A stretch of 11,069 nt of DNA from NCBI GenBank assembly GCA_902795665.1, contig CADBMA010000049.1, forward strand, positions 1 through 11,069, in the 5' to 3' direction. Below the pieces are notes generated by a model. The model was not told the DNA's origin. It saw nothing but the letters and a program-made list of their open reading frames with translations, and did not search any database. Positions within the stretch are counted from its first letter, which is position 1. Each line of letters opens with the position of its first letter. This document shows, one piece after another, positions 7,036-11,069 of this stretch. A program made the position numbers and the translations under genes. The stretch is from an uncultured Rhodospirillales bacterium. Its GTDB lineage: Bacteria; Pseudomonadota; Alphaproteobacteria; RF32; CAG-239.

Positions 7036-7518
7036 ATGACTGAAAATCAAACATTTTATTATCGTTTTAAGAGACTTAACTTTTGGCTGGCACTGAACAT
7101 CTCGCTCATCATTATCATGAGTTATGGTTTGATATGCTGTCCGTGTTTGTTATACTGGAAACAGGCACAGGTTTTGCTTGGAATTACAATTTTTTCAAAC
7201 CTAGCGTGGATGTGGCTGCATTTGTTAAAGCATAAAATGGCTGTTGTCACCGATAAATATATAAAGATTGATCACAATGCTCCGCTGTATTGGAAAGATA
7301 TATCTTCTGCCGAAGAAAAAATTGTGCGTTGCGGACTGCGTAAATGCAAAATAATTGCTCTCAATCCTAAAGACGGAATTGACTATAAATATACTTTTTT
7401 ACAAAAACATAATTGTTTTCCGCCTTTTTCAATTCCACTTTATGGGATTGTCGACGATAAGGATATTGAGAAAATAATCTCTGTGATAAAGACGAAAGTC
7501 AAGCGTGCCGATTTATAA
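7036..7518 (+). CDS. Two-helix membrane protein of unknown function with a cytosolic C-terminal domain
   Basis: I do not recognise this 160-residue protein. Two hydrophobic helices (about 16-40 and 45-64) form an N-terminal hairpin; the first contains C-C-P-C at 34-37. The remainder (about 68-160) is polar, with alternating short strands (V-V-T-D-K-Y-I-K-I-D, then P-L-Y-W-K-D-I), a later strand pair around I-I-A-L and a closing amphipathic helix (D-K-D-I-E-K-I-I-S-V-I). Two helices followed by a strand-rich domain with an early W-x-D-I resembles PH-like membrane-anchored families such as the STM3941 type, but this is only a fold-level guess. The start at 7036 has a perfect AGGAGG (7021-7026) 9 nt upstream; a TTG at 7018 would overlap it. 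It is a single-gene unit behind a MerR-type promoter and ahead of a strong terminator, which suggests induced expression. Confidence 0.75.
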   Translation: MTENQTFYYRFKRLNFWLALNISLIIIMSYGLICCPCLLYWKQAQVLLGITIFSNLAWMWLHLLKHKMAVVTDKYIKIDHNAPLYWKDISSAEEKIVRCGLRKCKIIALNPKDGIDYKYTFLQKHNCFPPFSIPLYGIVDDKDIEKIISVIKTKVKRADL

Positions 7519-7545
7519 ACTATTTTGAGCGATGAGTTCGGAGCC

Positions 7546-7580
7546 CATAAAAAAACACCCATAACGGGTGTTTTTTTATG
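7546..7580. terminator. Bidirectional terminator hairpin, 15-bp perfect stem
   Basis: CATAAAAAAACACCC (7546-7560) is the exact mirror of GGGTGTTTTTTTATG (7566-7580) around a 5-nt loop, ATAAC. The A7/T7 runs flank a GC-containing core, so it can terminate on both strands. It closes the unit of the 160-residue membrane protein. Confidence 0.92.
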
Positions 7581-7691
7581 AGCTTGCTGCGCATGTTTCG
7601 CGATAATCTCGCTCAACAACTGCGCTTCGGTCAAAGACTTTTTAGCTCGCCGTGGTCGTTGTCACTTCCCTTGCTCGCCGCAAAGTCTATT
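7581..7691. other. GC-richer intergenic patch without a supported gene
   Basis: Positions 7581-7700 contain 62 G or C in 120 bases (about 52%), while the other spacers in the window are strongly AT-rich. It lies between two strong bidirectional hairpins. GCTCGCCG occurs twice (from 7645 and from 7673), and AGACTTT (7635-7641) is mirrored by AAAGTCT (7682-7688). Plus-strand codons are open from an ATG at 7578 to a stop at 7716-7718 (46 residues), and the minus strand has an open stretch too, but neither has a ribosome site. It could be an intergenic repeat, a gene remnant or a structured RNA; I cannot decide. Confidence 0.4.
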
Positions 7692-7737
7692 CACCATACC
7701 AAAAAAGCTCCATTATAGGAGCTTTTTTGGTATGGTG
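7692..7737. terminator. 20-bp inverted repeat: terminator of tRNA-Leu, overlapping the tRNA 3' end
   Basis: A perfect 20-bp inverted repeat (7692-7711 with 7718-7737, 6-nt loop ATTATA). The inner part, AAAAAAGCTCC / GGAGCTTTTTT, is a standard bidirectional terminator. The outer arm on the tRNA side runs through the encoded CCA, the discriminator base and the last acceptor base of tRNA-Leu (7733-7737), so the stem would pair with the mature 3' end of the tRNA. Confidence 0.85.
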
Positions 7738-7820
7738 CCCTGAAGAAGACTCGAACTTCCACGACCAAACCGGTCACAAGTACCTGAAACTTGCGCGTCT
7801 ACCAATTCCGCCATCAGGGC
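7733..7820 (-). tRNA. tRNA-Leu(CAG)
   Basis: An 88-nt type II tRNA. Acceptor arms GCCCTGA and TCAGGGC pair over 7 bp, the discriminator is A and CCA is encoded. The anticodon stem CAAGT/ACTTG holds the loop TTCAGGT, giving anticodon CAG, which reads CUG leucine codons. A long variable arm (around GACCGGTTTGGTC) and a T-loop TTCGAGT closed by GAAG/CTTC are present, as expected for leucine. A dedicated promoter lies upstream and a terminator hairpin begins inside the 3' end. It lies downstream of uvrA on the same strand with no terminator between them. Confidence 0.96.
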
Positions 7821-7830
7821 AACAGCTATC

Positions 7831-7859
7831 TTAATAAGGATTTTTTTTGCAATAGTCAA
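7831..7859 (-). promoter_or_regulatory. Sigma-70-type promoter of tRNA-Leu
   Basis: On the minus strand TTGACT (7859-7854) and TATTAA (7836-7831) are separated by exactly 17 bp. The -10 box ends 10 nt before the first tRNA base, leaving a very short 5' leader. The spacer carries an A8 run. Confidence 0.6.
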
Positions 7860-7898
7860 TAACAAAATTAACAAATTTGCTAAATTTAATTATCTATT

Positions 7899-10706
7899 CT
7901 ATTTGAGTTTGCCTCGCAAATATTGTGCCGTATAACTAACTTTTGATTTTGCTATTTGTTCCGGTGTTCCTTGGGCAATAATTTTTCCGCCGCCGTCACC
8001 GCCTTCCGGTCCCATATCAACAATATAATCGGCAACTTTGATAACATCGAGATTATGCTCAATCACCACTACTGTATTGCCTTGATCAACCAAAGTCTGC
8101 AAAACTTTCAGCAAGCGACTGATATCTTCAAAATGCAGTCCGGTCGTCGGTTCATCTAAAATATACAGCGTTTTGCCGGTAGCGCGTTTGGACAATTCTT
8201 TAGAGAGTTTTATACGCTGCGCCTCTCCGCCGGAAAGTGTTGTTGCCGGTTGTCCCAGATGGATATAACCAAGCCCGACTTTTTGCAACAGTTCCAGACG
8301 ATTTTTGATTGACGGAATATTTTCAAAAAACTTATGCGCCTCATCAACAGTCATATCCAAAACATCGGCAATTGATTGTCCGCGATATTTTATTTCCAAA
8401 GTTTCACGATTGAACCTTTTGCCCTTGCACACGTCACAAGCTACGTACACATCGGGCAGAAAGTGCATTTCAATTTTGGTAACACCGTCCCCCTGACAAG
8501 CCTCGCAACGTCCGCCGGAAACATTAAACGAAAATCTACCAGCTCCATAGCCGCGTGCTTTTGACTCCGGCAAACCGGCAAACCATTCGCGAATATATGA
8601 AAACAAGCCGGTATAGGTTGCCGGATTGGAGCGCGGAGTACGCCCGATTGGTGATTGGTCTATATCAATTACTTTATCAATATTTTCCAGCCCTATCAAT
8701 TGGTCATATTTTCCGGTCTGACCACGGCTGCCGTTCAGCTCCTTATTAACTGCTTTGAATAATGTTTCCAAAATCAATGATGATTTTCCTCCGCCGGAAA
8801 CTCCGGTAACGCAGGTAAACGTACCCAAAGGAATTTTCAAATTTACATTTTTCAAGTTATGAGTTTTGGCGCCTTTCAGTTCAATGTATTTTCCGTTGCC
8901 TTTACGGCGTTTTATCGGTACGGAAATTTCTTTTTTTCCGGTAAGATATTGAGCAGTCAGGCTATCTGGATTTTTAAGAACTTCATCTACCGTACCCTGA
9001 GCCATAATTTTACCGCCATTTTCCCCTGCTCCCGGTCCGATATCAACCAAAAAATCGGCGGCACGAATGGCATCTTCATCATGTTCAACCACAATCACGC
9101 TGTTGCCGATATCTCGCAGGCGGTACAAAGTTTGCAGCAACCTGTCATTGTCTCTTTGATGCAGACCGATTGACGGCTCGTCTAAAACGTACATAACACC
9201 GGTTAATCCTGAGCCGATTTGTGATGCCAAACGTATCCGCTGTGCCTCGCCTCCTGATAATGTTCCCGATTGACGCGACAAAGTCAGATATTCAAGTCCG
9301 ACGTTGTTCAAAAAATTTAGGCGGTCAACAATTTCTTTCAAAATTTTATCGGCTATTTCAGCTTTTTTGGGAGTGAGTTGTGACTTTACACCTTCAAACC
9401 ACTGCAAAGCCTGCTTGATAGACATATCAGAGACATCCATAATATCCAGACCGCAGACTTTAATAGCAAGAGCTTCCGGTTTAAGTCTTTTTCCGCCGCA
9501 GTGCTCACAAGTTGAAGCTGATTGATATTTGGCAAATTCTTCACGAACCCATGCCGAATCGCTATCCATAAAGCGGCGTTCCATGTTCGGAACAACGCCC
9601 TCAAACGGTTTATCGGTCGAAAATCGCGAATAATACATCGGAATGCAAACATTGCCCGAACCATACAAAATTATATTTTTGGCTTCTTCCGGCAAATCTT
9701 TCCATGGTGTTTTGGAACTGATATGCAAAAAATCACAAAGCGAGGTAATGGTTTGACTATAAAAAGATGACTTGCTGTTATCCCACGGCATTATTGCCCC
9801 TTGTGCCAACGACAAATTGGGATTGGGGACAATCAGCTCCGGATCCATGTATAATCTGGCGCCAATTCCGTCACAATGCGGGCAAGCTCCGAAAGGATTG
9901 TTAAAAGAAAACAGTCGCGGCTCAATTTCTTCAATAGTAAAGCCTGAAACCGGACAAGCAAATTTGGAAGAAAATGTTTGTTTTTCGCCGGTAGTTACAT
10001 TTTCGGCATAGAGCAATCCGTTGCTGAGTTTTAAGGCAATTTCTGTGGATTGGGCAATACGTTCCTGCAAGCCAGACTTTATTACCAGTCGGTCAACCAC
10101 AACTTCAATATTGTGTTTTTGATTTTTGTTAAGTGCCGGCAGTTCATCAAGTCCGTACAAAGTTCCGTCAATTTTAACACGCTGAAAACCCTGATGCTGC
10201 AAATTTTCAAATTCTTTTTTAAATTCGCCCTTACCGCCGCGGACAATAGGAGCCGAGAGTATTATCTTGCTGCCTTCCGGCAATGACAAAATGCTGTCAA
10301 CCATCTGAGAAATGGTTTGTGCTTCAATAGGCAAACCGGTTGCCGGCGAATAAGGTGTTCCGGCTCTGGCCCACAGCAGGCGCATATAATCATATATTTC
10401 GGTAATGGTTCCAACTGTAGAGCGTGGATTGTGCGATGTAGTTTTTTGCTCGATAGAAATGGCCGGCGACAATCCTTCAATCGAATCGACTTCGGGCTTT
10501 TTCATTAAATCTAAAAATTGTCGCGCATAAGCTGACAAACTTTCAACATAGCGGCGCTGTCCTTCGGCATAAATGGTATCAAAGGCCAGAGATGATTTTC
10601 CTGAGCCGGAAATTCCGGTAATAACCGTCAGCTTGTTTTTGGGAATTTTAATATCAACATTTTTCAGATTGTGTTCCCGTGCACCTTTGATATCAATATA
10701 TTCCAT
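7899..10706 (-). CDS. uvrA: UvrABC excinuclease subunit A
   Basis: The damage-recognition ATPase of nucleotide excision repair; a UvrA dimer loads UvrB onto lesions. The 935-residue length matches the usual 940. Nucleotide-binding domain I: Walker A G31-I-S-G-S-G-K-S38, ABC signature L-S-G-G-E-A-Q-R, Walker B V-M-Y-V-L-D-E-P-S. Domain II: Walker A G-V-S-G-G-G-K-S, signature L-S-G-G-E-A-Q-R-I-K, Walker B L-Y-I-L-D-E-P-T-T. The DNA-binding zinc module near 730-765 is intact (C-E-A-C and C-D-V-C). The first zinc finger has C251, S254, C275 and C278: the second Cys is Ser. The start at 10706 has AGGAG 7 nt upstream; an ATG directly before it is possible, but the longer open frame upstream (29 extra hydrophobic residues) crosses the promoter and ribosome site. 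A LexA-like box overlaps the promoter, so SOS control is likely. Confidence 0.97.
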   Translation of the reverse strand: MEYIDIKGAREHNLKNVDIKIPKNKLTVITGISGSGKSSLAFDTIYAEGQRRYVESLSAYARQFLDLMKKPEVDSIEGLSPAISIEQKTTSHNPRSTVGTITEIYDYMRLLWARAGTPYSPATGLPIEAQTISQMVDSILSLPEGSKIILSAPIVRGGKGEFKKEFENLQHQGFQRVKIDGTLYGLDELPALNKNQKHNIEVVVDRLVIKSGLQERIAQSTEIALKLSNGLLYAENVTTGEKQTFSSKFACPVSGFTIEEIEPRLFSFNNPFGACPHCDGIGARLYMDPELIVPNPNLSLAQGAIMPWDNSKSSFYSQTITSLCDFLHISSKTPWKDLPEEAKNIILYGSGNVCIPMYYSRFSTDKPFEGVVPNMERRFMDSDSAWVREEFAKYQSASTCEHCGGKRLKPEALAIKVCGLDIMDVSDMSIKQALQWFEGVKSQLTPKKAEIADKILKEIVDRLNFLNNVGLEYLTLSRQSGTLSGGEAQRIRLASQIGSGLTGVMYVLDEPSIGLHQRDNDRLLQTLYRLRDIGNSVIVVEHDEDAIRAADFLVDIGPGAGENGGKIMAQGTVDEVLKNPDSLTAQYLTGKKEISVPIKRRKGNGKYIELKGAKTHNLKNVNLKIPLGTFTCVTGVSGGGKSSLILETLFKAVNKELNGSRGQTGKYDQLIGLENIDKVIDIDQSPIGRTPRSNPATYTGLFSYIREWFAGLPESKARGYGAGRFSFNVSGGRCEACQGDGVTKIEMHFLPDVYVACDVCKGKRFNRETLEIKYRGQSIADVLDMTVDEAHKFFENIPSIKNRLELLQKVGLGYIHLGQPATTLSGGEAQRIKLSKELSKRATGKTLYILDEPTTGLHFEDISRLLKVLQTLVDQGNTVVVIEHNLDVIKVADYIVDMGPEGGDGGGKIIAQGTPEQIAKSKVSYTAQYLRGKLK

Positions 10707-10725
10707 CATTTTTCTCCTGAGCCGT

Positions 10726-10755
10726 ACTATATACACGAAAGAACAGATTAGCAAC
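10726..10755 (-). promoter_or_regulatory. uvrA promoter with overlapping LexA-like SOS box
   Basis: On the minus strand TTGCTA (10754-10749) and TATAGT (10731-10726) are 17 bp apart, giving a short leader before the uvrA ribosome site (10718-10714). Lying over the -35 box is GTTG-N7-GTTC (10755-10741), one mismatch from the alphaproteobacterial LexA box GTTC-N7-GTTC. uvrA is a known SOS gene in this class (for example Rhodobacter), so LexA repression is a reasonable inference. Confidence 0.5.
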
Positions 10756-10799
10756 AAAAATCTATATAAAATATTTCTGTCAACAAACAACATATACTC

Positions 10800-10828
10800 T
10801 TGATATTATCATCAAAATTGCTTATTCT
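10800..10828 (+). promoter_or_regulatory. Candidate promoter of the periplasmic binding protein gene
   Basis: TTGATA (10800-10805) and TATTCT (10823-10828) are 17 bp apart, 36 nt before the start codon. TTGAT (10800-10804) is mirrored by ATCAA (10811-10815), a small dyad that overlaps the -35 element and could be an operator. The -10 match is weak. Confidence 0.3.
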
Positions 10829-10863
10829 GCTTATCAGTAAAGCATGGGGTAAAGAATATAACT

Positions 10864-11069
10864 ATGAAGAAAATTTTGAACAAACTGTCAATTGGTATAG
10901 CATTGATGATATCTTTTGATGCTGCTGCAGATATCAATATTGCTGTTGTTGCTCCAATGAGAGGTGATTATAAATATTTTAGCGAAGAACTTATTGAAGG
11001 GGCAAAAATTGCTGTTGATGAAATAAACAACCGCGGCGGACTGCATGGTGAAAAGATTAATCTTATCCC
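10864..11069 (+). CDS. ABC transporter periplasmic substrate-binding protein (branched-chain amino acid/LivJ type), C-terminus cut by window edge
   Basis: Only 68 codons are present. Residues 1-22 form a Sec signal peptide (M-K-K start, hydrophobic core, ending A-A-A before D23). The mature start D-I-N-I-A-V-V-A-P-M-R-G-D, then G-A-K-I-A-V-D-E-I-N-N-R-G-G-L-H-G-E-K-I, follows the pattern of the type I periplasmic binding fold (Peripla_BP_6), where I-G-V-V-A-P and A-x-x-E-I-N-x-x-G-G-I-x-G are standard. Such proteins deliver amino acids or related small molecules to LivHMGF-type permeases. No lipobox is seen, so it is free in the periplasm. The start has only a weak ribosome site (GGGG at 10845-10848 is too far, AAAGA at 10851 is poor). 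It is divergent from uvrA. Confidence 0.82.
   Translation, partial: MKKILNKLSIGIALMISFDAAADINIAVVAPMRGDYKYFSEELIEGAKIAVDEINNRGGLHGEKINLI

Noticed and set aside
7440..7634. 64-residue minus-strand open frame opposite the end of the 160-residue protein gene
   Set aside because: It starts at a TTG without a ribosome site and runs through a terminator hairpin and antisense to a supported gene.
7578..7718. 46-residue plus-strand open frame starting M-S-L-L-R-M-F-R
   Set aside because: The ATG is the last arm of a terminator hairpin, there is no ribosome site, and the stop falls in the next hairpin. I keep the region as an unexplained patch, not a gene.
7652..7834. 60-residue plus-strand open frame containing a C-P-E-E-D-S-N-F-H stretch
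   Set aside because: It is the antisense reading of tRNA-Leu and its terminator. Such peptides are a known annotation artefact.
8859..9173. Long plus-strand open frames antisense to uvrA, such as 104 residues here
   Set aside because: They are shadows of the uvrA coding frame, with no ribosome site or family resemblance.
10707..10793. 29-residue N-terminal extension of UvrA
   Set aside because: It would be hydrophobic, unlike any UvrA, and it reads through the promoter, LexA-like box and AGGAG site.

Overview
This window looks like the chromosome of an AT-rich alphaproteobacterium, probably a host-associated or gut lineage. That assignment is an inference. It rests on a family 5 uracil-DNA glycosylase, a UvrA whose first zinc finger reads C-P-V-S-G-F (a form I associate with alphaproteobacteria), an alphaproteobacterial-type LexA half-site pair near the uvrA start, and a small rickettsial/gut-type outer-membrane beta-barrel protein. 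Most genes are ordinary housekeeping functions. I see no prophage, insertion sequence, CRISPR array or defence locus.

Layout. The left edge holds the first 81 codons of a uracil-DNA glycosylase (minus strand). An 8-strand-type outer-membrane barrel protein follows, closed by a strong terminator, and then a SemiSWEET sugar transporter. The SemiSWEET ends 1 bp from a convergent nucleoside deaminase. Divergent to the deaminase is a TcdA/ThiF-like tRNA t6A dehydratase. Convergent with that is a tightly coupled pair: a DUF2066-like exported protein and an AI-2E family membrane protein. Divergent from the pair is the pta-ackA operon (acetyl-CoA to acetyl phosphate to acetate plus ATP), ended by a GC-rich terminator.

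The right third begins with a 160-residue two-helix membrane protein of unknown function. It is preceded by what looks like a MerR-family promoter, with a 19-bp spacer and a central dyad. It ends in a 15-bp bidirectional terminator hairpin. A GC-richer patch with no supported gene follows, then a 20-bp perfect inverted repeat that overlaps the 3' end of a tRNA-Leu(CAG). The rest is uvrA, read towards the tRNA, and at the right edge the start of an ABC-type periplasmic amino-acid-binding-like protein.

The genes do not form one system. The best leads are regulatory: the MerR-type promoter at 6975-7005, the LexA-like box over the uvrA promoter, and the unusual tRNA-Leu/terminator hairpin with the GC-rich patch beside it.
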